DNA of 64,000 nt from Micromonospora sp. CCTCC AA 2012012 (GCF_040499845.1 NZ_CP159342.1:5952001-6016000), one strand, 5' to 3'; positions 26,187 to 35,463 are shown, counted from the stretch's first letter. A program made the numbers and translations. The notes: generated by a model not told the origin, from the letters alone.

Positions 26187-26281
26187 GGTGAGGACTCCGG
26201 TTGGTTCGGCAAGCCTTCGGAGCCCGGACCTCAGGTGGGCTCCGGGGTCGTACCGCCGACGAGGGCTGCGGTCGCGGGGCC

Positions 26282-26322
26282 GGCGGTCCGGTCCGCGTCC
26301 CCTTTCCGCGGACCGGACCGCC
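26282..26322 (+). promoter_or_regulatory. Hairpin in the leader of the DivIVA-like gene
   Basis: Perfect 15-base arms GGCGGTCCGGTCCGC / GCGGACCGGACCGCC with an 11-base loop end 30 bases before the ATG at 26353. Another inverted repeat (CGGAGCCC/GGGCTCCG, about 26218-26245) lies upstream. They could be an attenuator, a regulator binding site, or a terminator of an upstream transcript. Confidence 0.6.
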
Positions 26323-26352
26323 TTCCAGGGCGACTGAGGAAGGAGGATTGCC

Positions 26353-26652
26353 ATGCGCAACCTGCTCAACCTGTTCCGGCCGGCACGACAAACGGTGTCG
26401 GGGCGACCACCGAACGGTGGCTGGTACCGATCGGAGGCCTGTCGGCCGCTGAGCGTGGGGCAGGTCCGTGACCGGCACTTCCGGACCGTCCGGCACGGGC
26501 TCGACCCGGTCGAGGTGCACGCCTTCCTCTACCGGGTGGCCGGGGACCTGGCGATCGTCCGGCGCGAGTTGGCCCGTACCGCGGAGGAGAACGACCGGAT
26601 CAAGCGGGCGTTGCGGAGCTGGCAGTCGCGCTTCACGCCGGGGGTGCGCTGA
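26353..26652 (+). CDS. Small DivIVA-domain-like protein
   Basis: 99 residues. The C-terminal half carries the DivIVA-type signature 'LSVGQVRDRHFRTVRHGLDP' followed by 'VEVHAFLYRVAGDLAIVRRE', the membrane-curvature-binding N-terminal segment of DivIVA, and a short coiled coil. The first 30 residues are basic and poorly conserved. Unlike Wag31 it has no long coiled-coil tail, so it is a short accessory member of unknown role. AAGGAGGA lies six bases before the ATG at 26353. It is the first gene of a two-gene operon divergent from a small GntR regulator. Confidence 0.82.
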   Translation: MRNLLNLFRPARQTVSGRPPNGGWYRSEACRPLSVGQVRDRHFRTVRHGLDPVEVHAFLYRVAGDLAIVRRELARTAEENDRIKRALRSWQSRFTPGVR

Positions 26653-26852
26653 TGGAGCGGGCGCGGTTCGTCGTACACCTGCCGGTGCTCGCCACGGATC
26701 TGGACGGTGCCCGGGCCGAGGCGACGGTGTCCGAGGAGGATGCCCAGCGCGTACGCCATCGGGTCTACTGCGACCTGCTGCTCGACGGTGGCCGGCGGTG
26801 CCCGCATCCGGCCGACCACGACGGCGCCTGCGGCCCGGCGGGTCATCGGTAA
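26652..26852 (+). CDS. Tiny protein with Cys/His cluster, coupled to the DivIVA-like gene
   Basis: 66 residues, ATG at 26652 sharing a base with the upstream TGA stop (TGATG), a strong sign of coupled translation. The N-terminal half looks like a folded alpha/beta piece ('MERARFVVHLPVLATDLDG'); the C-terminal half has 'YCDLLLDGGRRCPHPADHDG' followed by AC, three Cys and several His that could bind a metal. No family recognised. Conserved coupling with a DivIVA-like protein and a GntR regulator suggests a common function not yet described. Confidence 0.7.
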   Translation: MERARFVVHLPVLATDLDGARAEATVSEEDAQRVRHRVYCDLLLDGGRRCPHPADHDGACGPAGHR

Positions 26853-26979
26853 GCGAGAGATCCTCCGTATCGGTGAAACAGATCATAAATGGACAAATGC
26901 CCCCATAGTGTGTGCGCGTGACCTGCGCAGAGGGCAGGTCAGGGTCGCGCCGTCCCGCACGGCGTACGGGGGTTCTTGA

Positions 26980-29900
26980 ATGTCCATTCTCAGCACGACA
27001 CGGGTGCGACGCCGCTGGAGCGCGCTCGCGGCGCTGGCGCTCGTCGCCGGCCTGCTGCCGCTGGTGGGGCCGCACAGCGCCACGCCGGCGTCGGCCGCCA
27101 GCCCGACCACTGCCACGCTCGTCGTCAACAAGGGCGGTGACCGCACCGGCGAACAGACCGTCGGCCCGCTCGCCGGGGCCACCTTCGGCTTCTACGCGGG
27201 CACCAGCGGTGCCCCGCCGAGCCCGCTGCCGGCACCGGACGCCACCTGCACCACGGACGCCACCGGCTCGTGCAGCGTGGACGTCCCCGGGCGGACCGGC
27301 ACCAACCAGGGTTACTGGATCATCGAGCAGAGCGCGCCGACCGGCTGGCGGGTCATCCCGAGCCTGGTCACCGGCAACGGAGGCAGCGCGCCGTTCCAGT
27401 CCACCCCGTACAACCGGGTCTTCACCGGTGCGGTCGCCAACGACCAGACGTACACCTTCCCGGTGCCGACCACCGGCAACAGCAACCGGACGGCGCGTGG
27501 CGCGCTCTGGGCCGACGAGCGCAACAACCCGGCGCTACCGGCCGCGTGCGGCCTGCACATCGCGCTGGTCATCGACGTCTCCGGCTCGATCTCGGGTGAC
27601 CTGCCGACGGTCAAGGCCGCCGCGAACGGCTTCGTCGACGCGCTCACCGGCACGCCGTCGGAGATCGCGCTCTACACCTTCTCGACCAACGCCAACGCGG
27701 TGCTCAACCCGACCCCGGTCTCCGACCAGGCCGGTGCGGACACCGTGAAGGCGGCGATCAACGGCCTCACCGCCGGTGGCACCACCAACTGGGACCAGGG
27801 CATCTGGCAGGTCGCCGCCTCGCCCTTCGACTACGACGCGGCGATCGTGCTCACCGACGGCAACCCCACGGTGTACGGCCCGCCGCCCGCCCAGGGCCCC
27901 GGCAACTTCACCCGGTTCCTGGAGGTGGAGAACGGCGTCTTCTCGGCCAACGCCCTCAAGGCCCGCGGCACGAAGATCATCGCGGTCGGCGTCGGCGCGG
28001 GGGTCAGCGGTGCGCCGGACAACCTGATCGCCATCTCCGGTCCGGTCGCCAACGACGACTACTACCAGACCGGGTACGAGCAGCTCGCCGCGCTCTTCCG
28101 GCAGCTCGCGCTGGAGAACTGCGCCGGCACCATCAGCGTGGTCAAGAAGGTCATCCCACCCGGCGGCACCCCGGCCGACGCGCTGCCCGCCGGCGGCTGG
28201 ACCATCTCGACCTCCACCAGCGGCGTCACCCCCGCCAGCGGGGTGACCGACACCTCGACCGGCGCGGTGAACTTCGCGGTCGACCTGGGTGGCCAGACGA
28301 GCCGTCCGGTCACCCTGGACGAGACCGTCCAGGCCGGGTTCACGCCGGTGCCGCAGGGCGACTTCAACGCGTCCTGCACGGCGAACGGAAGCCCGGCCAC
28401 GGTCACCAACGGCACCGGTACGGCCTTCACCGTGGACGCCCTGGCCAACGGGATCGTCAGCTGCGTGATCCTCAACCAGGCCGCCGACCCGGTGGCGAGC
28501 GTCGTGGTCAACAAGACCTGGGTGATCAACGGGCAGACCTTCCCGGACCCGACCCAGGCGCCCGAGTTCCAGGCGGCCCTGAGCCTGCCGGGCATCGTCG
28601 AGCCGGCCTGGGGGGTCGAATACCACGACTTCACCGCCGGTCAGGCGATCGTGGTGGACGAGACCATCAACACCCAGCTGCTGCCGCCGGGCTGCACCAA
28701 CACGGCCAGCGGTGACCTGGGCGAGCAGACCCTCGATGCCGGGCTGAACACCTTCCAGATCACCAACACGGTCACCTGCGTCACCCGGTTGCAGCTGGTC
28801 AAGGCGGTCGACAACCCGTACGGCGGCACCACGCCGCCGCCCACCGCGTGGACGCTCAACGCGTACCCGCCGGGGTCGCCGACGCCGGTGATCAGCGGAA
28901 CCACCGGGGTGGTCGACAACGTGACGCCGGACCTCGTCTACTCGCTGGGCGAGAGCAACGTCCCCGGCTTCACGCAGACCGTCGAGCAGGGCGCGGTGAT
29001 CGTGCCCCCGGCCACCGGGAGCTGGAACTGTCTGCTGGCCCAGCCCGGCGGGCCGCCCAGGGGCCCCGGCCCGACCGGCGCCGACGGCACGGTGGCCGTC
29101 CAGATCGGGCAGACCGCCGTCTGCACCGCCACCAACGTCGCGCAGGCGGCGAAGCTGACCCTGGTCAAGCGGGTGGAGAACCCGTACGGCGGCACCGCCA
29201 CCCCGCAGGACTGGGTGCTGTCGGCGACACCCCGGTCGCGGGTGGTGATCCCGACCATCACCGGGCGCAGCGGGGAACCCGCCGTCACCGACGCCCAGCT
29301 CTACCCGAACACGCCGTACGACCTGGCGGAGAGCGGCGGCCCGGCCGGGTACGAGCAGGTGGGCAGCGTCCGGTGCGTGCTGACCGGCACGGACACCGTG
29401 GTGCCGACCCCGGACAACGTGCTGACCGCCACGTTCGCACAGGACGTCACCTGCACCTTCACCAACCGGCAGCTCCAGCCGCCGCCGGGCCAGGCCAAGC
29501 TCACCCTGGTCAAGCAGGTGGAGAACAAGTTCGGCGGCACGGCGAAGCCCACGGACTGGCTGCTGAGCGCCACCCCGCCGCCGGGCTCCAGCGCGACCGC
29601 GATCAGCGGTCGTAGCGGCGAGGCCGCGGTGACCAACGCGGTGGCGGTCGCGGGAGTGGGTTACACCCTCGCGGAGAGCGGTGGACCGGCCGGATACGAG
29701 CAGCTCGGGGACGTGCGCTGCGTCTACAACGACACGGGTGAGGTCGTACCGACCCCGGACAACGTGCTCACCCCGGTGGCCGACCGGAGCTACACCTGCA
29801 CCTGGCGCAACGGCCAGCTCGACCCGGGTGGGGCGTACCTGACCCTGGTCAAGAAGCTGGTCGACGGCAAGGACGGCTGGGGCGGCAGCGGCGGCCCGAC

Positions 29901-30426
29901 CGGCGGCCCGGGTGGCAGTGGTGGCCCGGGTGGCGGCCAGGGCTGGCAGGGTGGCCCGAGCGGCGGCGGGAGCTGGGGCGGTGACGGTGGCGGCAAGGCC
30001 CAGCCCACCGACTGGCTGCTCAGCGCGACTCCGCTGAACGGCGCGACCCCGATCAGCGGCCGGACCGGCAGCCCGGCGGTCACCGACGTCCGGGTCGAGG
30101 TCGGCGTGGGTTACCGACTCGCCGAGTCCGGCGGCCCGCAGGGCTACCAGCAGGTCGGCCCGCCCGAGTGCGTGCTGACCGGTAGCGAGGAGTCGGTGCC
30201 GGTGGTGAACGGGGTGGTCACGCCGGAGCGGGGCCAGGACATCACCTGCACCTTCACCAACCGGGCGGTGAAGAAGCCCGCCCCGCCGTGGTACCACGGC
30301 GGGGGCCACCTGCCGGTCACCGGTCTCAAGCTGACCGGGCTCATCGGCGGCGGTCTGCTGGCCGTGGCCGGGGGTGTGGCGCTGCTGCTGGTCACCTGGC
30401 GTCGGAGGAGGGCGCTGACCGTCTGA
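26980..30426 (+). CDS. LPVTG-anchored surface protein with vWA and repeated domains
   Basis: 1148 residues. Signal peptide about 1-40; an N-terminal SpaA/prealbumin-like domain; a von Willebrand A domain about 187-376 with a complete MIDAS ('VIDVSGSISGD' about 197, 'TNWDQGIW', 'VLTDGNPT' about 291); Ig-like domains; then four related repeats beginning near 604, 725, 841 and 953 ('LTLVKxVENxxGGTAxPxDW'). The fourth repeat is interrupted by a Gly-rich insert (about 965-1007). The C-terminus is a sortase signal: LPVTG at 1111-1115, a membrane segment and WRRRR. It is probably a wall-anchored adhesin. The AT-rich stretch 26875-26911 may hold its promoter. Confidence 0.9.
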   Translation: MSILSTTRVRRRWSALAALALVAGLLPLVGPHSATPASAASPTTATLVVNKGGDRTGEQTVGPLAGATFGFYAGTSGAPPSPLPAPDATCTTDATGSCSVDVPGRTGTNQGYWIIEQSAPTGWRVIPSLVTGNGGSAPFQSTPYNRVFTGAVANDQTYTFPVPTTGNSNRTARGALWADERNNPALPAACGLHIALVIDVSGSISGDLPTVKAAANGFVDALTGTPSEIALYTFSTNANAVLNPTPVSDQAGADTVKAAINGLTAGGTTNWDQGIWQVAASPFDYDAAIVLTDGNPTVYGPPPAQGPGNFTRFLEVENGVFSANALKARGTKIIAVGVGAGVSGAPDNLIAISGPVANDDYYQTGYEQLAALFRQLALENCAGTISVVKKVIPPGGTPADALPAGGWTISTSTSGVTPASGVTDTSTGAVNFAVDLGGQTSRPVTLDETVQAGFTPVPQGDFNASCTANGSPATVTNGTGTAFTVDALANGIVSCVILNQAADPVASVVVNKTWVINGQTFPDPTQAPEFQAALSLPGIVEPAWGVEYHDFTAGQAIVVDETINTQLLPPGCTNTASGDLGEQTLDAGLNTFQITNTVTCVTRLQLVKAVDNPYGGTTPPPTAWTLNAYPPGSPTPVISGTTGVVDNVTPDLVYSLGESNVPGFTQTVEQGAVIVPPATGSWNCLLAQPGGPPRGPGPTGADGTVAVQIGQTAVCTATNVAQAAKLTLVKRVENPYGGTATPQDWVLSATPRSRVVIPTITGRSGEPAVTDAQLYPNTPYDLAESGGPAGYEQVGSVRCVLTGTDTVVPTPDNVLTATFAQDVTCTFTNRQLQPPPGQAKLTLVKQVENKFGGTAKPTDWLLSATPPPGSSATAISGRSGEAAVTNAVAVAGVGYTLAESGGPAGYEQLGDVRCVYNDTGEVVPTPDNVLTPVADRSYTCTWRNGQLDPGGAYLTLVKKLVDGKDGWGGSGGPTGGPGGSGGPGGGQGWQGGPSGGGSWGGDGGGKAQPTDWLLSATPLNGATPISGRTGSPAVTDVRVEVGVGYRLAESGGPQGYQQVGPPECVLTGSEESVPVVNGVVTPERGQDITCTFTNRAVKKPAPPWYHGGGHLPVTGLKLTGLIGGGLLAVAGGVALLLVTWRRRRALTV

Positions 30427-30781
30427 CCGGTCGACGGACGGCCCGGTGGGACCCGGGTCGGCGCGGCGCACCACGCCGCGTCGACCCGCCCCGCCGGGCC
30501 GCCGTCGTGTGGGTGCGGCCGTGGTCGCTCCGGCGTCGACGGACGCGCCCGGAGCCGTCGGCCGCACCGCGACGATGGCGGGGCGCGACACCTCGCCCGG
30601 GTCGCCGGTGGCGGCCGGGGCCATCCGGGGTCGGTGGGGTCACGCGGCGACGACGGCACTTGTAACGGGCGGCCACCCGTTCCCGACGACTTGTGTGTTA
30701 CGCCCACATAGCCCGTGGGTGACGTCACTTCTAGCGTGAGCCGACAACTGAGTCAGCTTCCTGTCCTCACCTGGAGTCGCG
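30427..30781. other. Intergenic region before the branched-chain ABC operon
   Basis: 355 bases with no convincing gene; a 97-codon open frame (30446-30739) is Arg/Pro/Ala-rich in the way non-coding high-GC frames are, and is rejected. The right end holds a probable promoter, TAGCGT at 30732-30737, and a GGAG ribosome-binding site just before the ATG at 30782. Confidence 0.6.
30732..30737 (+). promoter_or_regulatory. Probable -10 box of the branched-chain ABC operon
   Basis: TAGCGT matches the TANNNT pattern seen before other genes in this window and lies 44 bases before the binding-protein start. No good -35 box is evident. Confidence 0.45.
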
Positions 30782-31984
30782 ATGACGGTCCGGCACACGC
30801 GGCGGGTGTTCCTCTCCGCCGCCACGATGATGGCGGCGGCGCTCGCCACCACGGCCTGCGGCAGCCCGCAGGACACCGCCTCCGGCGGTGGTGACACCGC
30901 CCCGGTCAAGGTCGGTCTGGTCTACTCCCAGTCCGGCCCGCTGGCCAGCTACGGCAAGCAGTACATCGAGGGGTTCAAGGCCGGCCTCGACTACGCCACC
31001 AAGGGCACCGGCAAGGTCGGTGACCGGAAGGTCGAGGTCACCGAGGTCGACGACGCGGGCGACCCGGCCAAGGCGGTCTCCGCCGCCAAGGACCTGATCG
31101 GCAAGGGTACGAAGATCATCGCCGGGTCCACCTCGTCCGGCGTGGCCCTCCAGGTCGCCCCGATCGCCGCGCAGAACAAGGTCCTCTTCATCTCCGGCCC
31201 GGCCGCCACCGACGCGGTGACCGGGGCGAACAGGTACACGTTCCGCTCGGGGCGGCAGTCGTACCAGGACGTGGTGACCGCCAAGTCCTTCATCGGCGAC
31301 GCGGCCGGCAAGAAGGTCGTCGTCTTCGCCCAGGACGGCGCGTTCGGCGACGCCAACGAGGCCGCGGTCAAGAAGGTCATCGGCGGCGCCGGCGCCACCG
31401 TCAGCAGCGTCCGGGCCCCCGCCAGCGCCACCGAGTTCACCCCGTTCGCCAGCCAGATCAAGGCCGCGAAGCCCGACCTGCTCTTCGTCGCCTGGGCCGG
31501 CACCACCGCCCCGGCCATGTGGCAGACCCTGGACCAGCAGGGCGTCCTCGCCTCCACCACGGTCGTCACCGGCCTGGACATCCGCGCCTCCTGGCCCACC
31601 TTCGGCGCGGCCGGGGCCAAGATCTCCTTCCTCTCGCACTACTTCGACGGGGCCAGCGACACCGAGGCCGCCAAGGCCGCCAAGGCGAAGATCCCCGGCG
31701 GGACGCTCGACCTGTTCCACCCGGACGGCTTCGCCGCCGCCCAGATGGTCGTCCGCGCCGTGCAGGAGGGGGGCGACGACGTCGACAAGATGGTCAAGGC
31801 CCTCGAAGGGTGGAAGTTCGACGGGATCAAGGGCCCGATGACGATCCGCGCCGAGGACCACGCGCTGCTCCAGCCGATGTACCAGGCCAAGCTCACCGGC
31901 AGCGGCACCGCCTTCACCGCCACCGCGCAGAAGAGCCTGACCGCTGACGAGACCGCCCCGCCGGTCACCCAGATGAAGGGCTGA
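30782..31984 (+). CDS. livK: Branched-chain amino-acid-type ABC transporter binding lipoprotein
   Basis: 400-residue type I periplasmic-binding lipoprotein. Export signal with lipobox 'LATTACG' (Cys about residue 22), then the family core 'PVKVGLVYSQSGPLASYGKQ', 'VEVTEVDDAGDPAKAVSAAK', 'LIGKGTKIIAGSTSSGVALQ'. It captures the ligand outside the membrane; amino acids, amides or urea are all possible in this family and the sequence does not decide. First gene of a five-gene operon with two ATPases and two permeases, order binding protein, LivG, LivF, LivH, LivM. Confidence 0.92.
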   Translation: MTVRHTRRVFLSAATMMAAALATTACGSPQDTASGGGDTAPVKVGLVYSQSGPLASYGKQYIEGFKAGLDYATKGTGKVGDRKVEVTEVDDAGDPAKAVSAAKDLIGKGTKIIAGSTSSGVALQVAPIAAQNKVLFISGPAATDAVTGANRYTFRSGRQSYQDVVTAKSFIGDAAGKKVVVFAQDGAFGDANEAAVKKVIGGAGATVSSVRAPASATEFTPFASQIKAAKPDLLFVAWAGTTAPAMWQTLDQQGVLASTTVVTGLDIRASWPTFGAAGAKISFLSHYFDGASDTEAAKAAKAKIPGGTLDLFHPDGFAAAQMVVRAVQEGGDDVDKMVKALEGWKFDGIKGPMTIRAEDHALLQPMYQAKLTGSGTAFTATAQKSLTADETAPPVTQMKG

Positions 31985-31987
31985 GAA

Positions 31988-32731
31988 GTGCTCGCCACCC
32001 GCGGTCTGACCTGGCGGATCGGTGAGGTCGCCATCGTCGACTCCGTCTATCTCGACCTCGCGCCGGGGGAGTTCCTCGGCGTCATCGGGCCGAACGGCGC
32101 CGGCAAGACCTCCCTGTTCAACCTGATCACCGGCCTGCGCAGGCCCACCGAGGGGCGGCTCCTGCTGGACGGCAGGGACGTCACCGAGCTGCCGCCGCAC
32201 CGGCGGGCCCGGCTCGGGCTGGGACGTACCTTCCAGTCGTCCTCGGTCTTCGGGTCGCTCACCGTGCGGGAGAACGTCCGGCTGGCCGTACAGGCGCACC
32301 GGGGTGGCTCGATGAAGCTGTGGCGGCGGGCGGCGGCCGACCGGGAGGTGGCCGCCGCCGCCGACGCGGCGCTCGACCGGGTCGGCCTGCACCACCGGGG
32401 TACGGCGCTGGCCGGCACCCTGGCGCACGGCGAGAAGCGCAAGCTGGAGATCGCCCTGCTGCTCGCCGGGGAGCCCCGGGTGATGCTGCTCGACGAGCCG
32501 ATGGCCGGCGTCAGCACCGAGGACGTGCCCGAGCTGGTCAGCGTGATCAAGTCGCTGACCGGTGACAGCGGCCGGTCGGTGCTGATGGTCGAGCACCACA
32601 TGGACGTGATCCTGGAGCTGGCCGACCGGATCGCCGTCATGCACCACGGCGCGCTGCTGGCCTGCGACACGCCGGACACGGTGATGGCCAACGCCACCGT
32701 CCAGGAGGCGTACCTGGGGGAAGCCTTGTGA
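31988..32731 (+). CDS. livG: Branched-chain amino-acid ABC transporter ATP-binding protein (LivG type)
   Basis: 247-residue ABC ATPase: Walker A 'GPNGAGKTS', Walker B 'VMLLDEPMAGVS', signature region 'GTLAHGEKRKLEIALLL' in place of canonical LSGGQ, H-loop 'MVEHHMDVI'. The AHGEKR form is typical of LivG/UrtD. GTG start three bases after the binding-protein stop; its end overlaps the next start by four bases (GTGA), so the operon is translationally coupled. Confidence 0.92.
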   Translation: MLATRGLTWRIGEVAIVDSVYLDLAPGEFLGVIGPNGAGKTSLFNLITGLRRPTEGRLLLDGRDVTELPPHRRARLGLGRTFQSSSVFGSLTVRENVRLAVQAHRGGSMKLWRRAAADREVAAAADAALDRVGLHHRGTALAGTLAHGEKRKLEIALLLAGEPRVMLLDEPMAGVSTEDVPELVSVIKSLTGDSGRSVLMVEHHMDVILELADRIAVMHHGALLACDTPDTVMANATVQEAYLGEAL

Positions 32732-33456
32732 GTGAGTCGATTCTCAGCGTCGAGGGCCTGTCGGTGCGGATCGCCGGGCTGCACATCCTCCAGGGGGTGT
32801 CGTTCGACGTCGCGCCGACCGGGGTGACCGTGCTGCTCGGCCGCAACGGCGTCGGCAAGACCACCACGCTGCGCGCGATCGTCGGGCTCACCCCCCGCAA
32901 CGGCGAGGTGCGCGGCACCGTGCGGATGGGCGCGCAGAGCCTGCTGGCCCGCCCCACCCACCGGCTGGTCCGCGGTGGGCTCGGCTACGTGCCGGAGGAC
33001 CGCTGCGTCTTCGCCGGACTCACCGTCGCGGAGAACCTGCGGCTCGCCGAACGGCGGGGCACCACCCCGGCGTACGACAAGGTCTTCGCGCTCTTCCCGG
33101 AGCTGGACCGGCGCGGACGGCAACGGGCCGGTTCGCTCTCCGGCGGGCAGCAGCAGATGCTCGCCATCGGCCGGGTGCTGCTCAACGACAACCGGCTGCT
33201 GCTGGTCGACGAGCCGACCAAGGGGTTGGCGCCGAAGGTGGTGACCGAGGTGGCGGAGGTGCTGGAACGGGTGGCCGAGTCGGTGCCGGTGCTGCTGGTC
33301 GAGCAGAACCTGGCGGTGGTCCGCCGGCTCGCCCGGGACGCCGTGGTGCTCTCCGCCGGCCGGGTGGCCTGGGCGGGGAACGCCCGGGAGTTGCTGCTGG
33401 AGACGGCGCTGACGAAGTCCCTGCTCGGTGTCGGCGCCTCGGAGGTGCACTCATGA
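32728..33456 (+). CDS. livF: Branched-chain amino-acid ABC transporter ATP-binding protein (LivF type)
   Basis: 242-residue second ABC ATPase: Walker A 'GRNGVGKTT', signature 'LSGGQQQMLAIGR', Walker B 'LLLVDEPTKGLAP', H-loop 'LVEQNLAVVRR'. The SGGQQQMLAIGR and EPTKGLAP motifs are classical LivF/UrtE. Starts GTG at 32728, overlapping livG by four bases; ends in ATGA shared with the permease start. Confidence 0.93.
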   Translation: MSESILSVEGLSVRIAGLHILQGVSFDVAPTGVTVLLGRNGVGKTTTLRAIVGLTPRNGEVRGTVRMGAQSLLARPTHRLVRGGLGYVPEDRCVFAGLTVAENLRLAERRGTTPAYDKVFALFPELDRRGRQRAGSLSGGQQQMLAIGRVLLNDNRLLLVDEPTKGLAPKVVTEVAEVLERVAESVPVLLVEQNLAVVRRLARDAVVLSAGRVAWAGNARELLLETALTKSLLGVGASEVHS

Positions 33457-34343
33457 GCACGGTCATCCTGTTGACGCTGACCGGGCTGGGTCTGGCGGCG
33501 CTCTACTTCCTGGTCGCCTCCGGGCTCTCCCTGGTCTTCGGTCTCGCCGACGTGCTCAACTTCGCGCACGGCCTCTTCCTCGGCGTTGGCGCGTACGCGA
33601 CCTGGTGGGCGGCGGGCAACCTGCCCGGTGCCGGCCCGGACGGCTTCGGCTTCGTGCTGGCCGTCGTCTTCGGTGTGCTCGCCGGTGCGCTGGTGGCGGT
33701 GCTGGTCGAGCTGGTGCTGATCCGCCCGCTCTATTCCCGCACCATCGAGCAGGTGCTGGTCACCGTCGGGCTGTCGCTGGCCGGGGTGGCGCTGCTCCAG
33801 GCCACCTGGGGTGCCGACGCGCGGACCTTCCCGCGCCCCGCCTGGACCCGGGACGTGACCGCCGTCCTCGGCGCGAACGTGCCGAACGCCGGCCTGCTGC
33901 TGATCGTCGCCGCGGTGCTGGTGCTCGGCGCGCTGCTCGCCTTCCTCCGCTGGACCCGCTACGGCCTGGTGATCCGGGCCGGGGTGGAGAACCGGGAGAT
34001 GGTCACCGCGCTCGGCATCGACGTGCGGAAGGCGTTCACCCTGGTCTTCGCCATCGGCGGGGCGGCCGCCGCGCTGGCCGGGGCGCTCGGCGGCGTCTAT
34101 TTCGGCACCGTCTCGCCAGGGCAGGGCGGCTCACTGCTGATCTTCGCCTTCATCGTGGTGGTGATCGGCGGGATGGGCTCGGTCGTCGGGTCCGCGTACG
34201 CGGCGGTCGCGGTGGGGCTGCTGCAACAGTTCGTCAACTACTACGGCACGTCCGGCCTGGGTGACATCTGCGTGGTCGGGTTGCTCGCCGTGGTGCTGCT
34301 GCTGCGTCCGCAGGGCTTCGCCGGAAAGGTGGCAACGGCATGA
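33453..34343 (+). CDS. livH: Branched-chain amino-acid ABC transporter permease (LivH type)
   Basis: 296-residue polytopic membrane protein with about eight hydrophobic segments. Signature near the N-terminus 'GLSLVFGLADVLNFAHGLFL' and cytoplasmic loop 'VENREMVTALGIDVRKAF' that docks with the ATPase. Overlaps livF (ATGA at 33453) and livM (ATGA at 34340). Confidence 0.93.
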   Translation: MSTVILLTLTGLGLAALYFLVASGLSLVFGLADVLNFAHGLFLGVGAYATWWAAGNLPGAGPDGFGFVLAVVFGVLAGALVAVLVELVLIRPLYSRTIEQVLVTVGLSLAGVALLQATWGADARTFPRPAWTRDVTAVLGANVPNAGLLLIVAAVLVLGALLAFLRWTRYGLVIRAGVENREMVTALGIDVRKAFTLVFAIGGAAAALAGALGGVYFGTVSPGQGGSLLIFAFIVVVIGGMGSVVGSAYAAVAVGLLQQFVNYYGTSGLGDICVVGLLAVVLLLRPQGFAGKVATA

Positions 34344-35449
34344 CCGACTCCGTGGTGGAGGCGCCCCCGGCGCGGGTGCCCGACGAGCTGACCCCGGGAC
34401 GGGCCCGCTGGCACGGGCTGCGGCCGTTCCTGCCGCTGGTCGCGCTGGTGGTGGCGGCGATCGTGCCGTACTCGACGGTGAACCTGCCGGGCGTCTTCGA
34501 CGGGCCGCTCAACTCACCGGGCACCCTGCAACTGCTCGCCATCTGCCTGGTCTTCGGCGGGCTCGCCGCCGGCTACGACCTGCTCTTCGGCCGGACCGGG
34601 ATGCTCTCCTTCGGGCACGCCCTCTATTTCGCCGCCGGTGTCTACGGCACCGACGTGCTGGTCACCCGGGCCGGGTTGCCGCTGTGGCAGGCGGCGCTGC
34701 TCACCGTCGCCGGCGGGACGATCCTCGCCGCGCTGCTCGGCGCGGTGGCGCTGCGTACGGTCGGGATCGCCTTCGCCATGGTGACGTTGGCCTTCGCGCA
34801 GGTCGGGGCGATCCTGGTGGCCCGGGACTTCGGCGGGCTCACCGGGGGCGAGGAGGGGCTGCCGCTGGACGTCTCCGGGCTGCCGGCCGCCCTGGTCGGG
34901 GTGACCAACACGGTGAACCTCTACTGGCTGGCGCTGGCGTACCTGACGCTGGTGGTCTTCGTGGTGCACCGGGTCAGCGGCTCACCCACCGGGCGGGTGC
35001 TGGCGGGGCTGCGCGACGACGAGCGGCGGATCGGGGTGCTGGGGCTCGACCCGTACCGGTTCAAGCTGGTCGCGTTCACCCTCTCCGGCGGGTTGGCCAC
35101 GGCCGGCGGGGTGGTCTACTGCCTGATCGTGGGCGGCGCGAGCCCGCACGTCACGTCGTCCGAGCTGACCCTGTCCCTGCTGGTCATGGTGGTCCTCGGC
35201 GGCCCCGGCACCCGCTGGGGCCCGGTGCTCGGCGGCATCCTCTACATGTACCTCGACCACCGCCTCACCGCCTTCGGCACCAGCGACACGGTGAACAGCC
35301 TCCCGGCGATCCTCAGCCACCCCCTCAGCCAGCCCCTCTTCGTCCTCGGCACCGTCTTCATCCTCGCCGTCTACTTCTTCCCCGGCGGCCTGGCCAGCCT
35401 CAAATCCCGCCTCACCCCCCTCCTCACCTCCCTCCACCGCCGCCCCTGA
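34340..35449 (+). CDS. livM: Branched-chain amino-acid ABC transporter permease (LivM type)
   Basis: 369-residue polytopic permease with about nine hydrophobic segments; 'GRTGMLSFGHALYFAAGVYG' and the ATPase-docking loop 'LRDDERRIGVLGLDPYRFKL' are typical LivM motifs. About 30 cytoplasmic residues precede the first membrane segment. Last gene of the operon; a family A inverted repeat (35464-35526) follows and may end transcription. Confidence 0.93.
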   Translation: MTDSVVEAPPARVPDELTPGRARWHGLRPFLPLVALVVAAIVPYSTVNLPGVFDGPLNSPGTLQLLAICLVFGGLAAGYDLLFGRTGMLSFGHALYFAAGVYGTDVLVTRAGLPLWQAALLTVAGGTILAALLGAVALRTVGIAFAMVTLAFAQVGAILVARDFGGLTGGEEGLPLDVSGLPAALVGVTNTVNLYWLALAYLTLVVFVVHRVSGSPTGRVLAGLRDDERRIGVLGLDPYRFKLVAFTLSGGLATAGGVVYCLIVGGASPHVTSSELTLSLLVMVVLGGPGTRWGPVLGGILYMYLDHRLTAFGTSDTVNSLPAILSHPLSQPLFVLGTVFILAVYFFPGGLASLKSRLTPLLTSLHRRP

Positions 35450-35463
35450 CCCCCACCCCGCCT

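Noticed and set aside
27535-30624. A 1029-codon minus-strand frame antisense to the LPVTG adhesin
   Set aside because: Composition of a shadow frame with no motifs; the sense strand has signal peptide, vWA and sortase motif.
30446-30739. 97-codon frame in the gap before the branched-chain operon
   Set aside because: Arg/Pro/Ala-rich, no RBS, overlaps the probable promoter.
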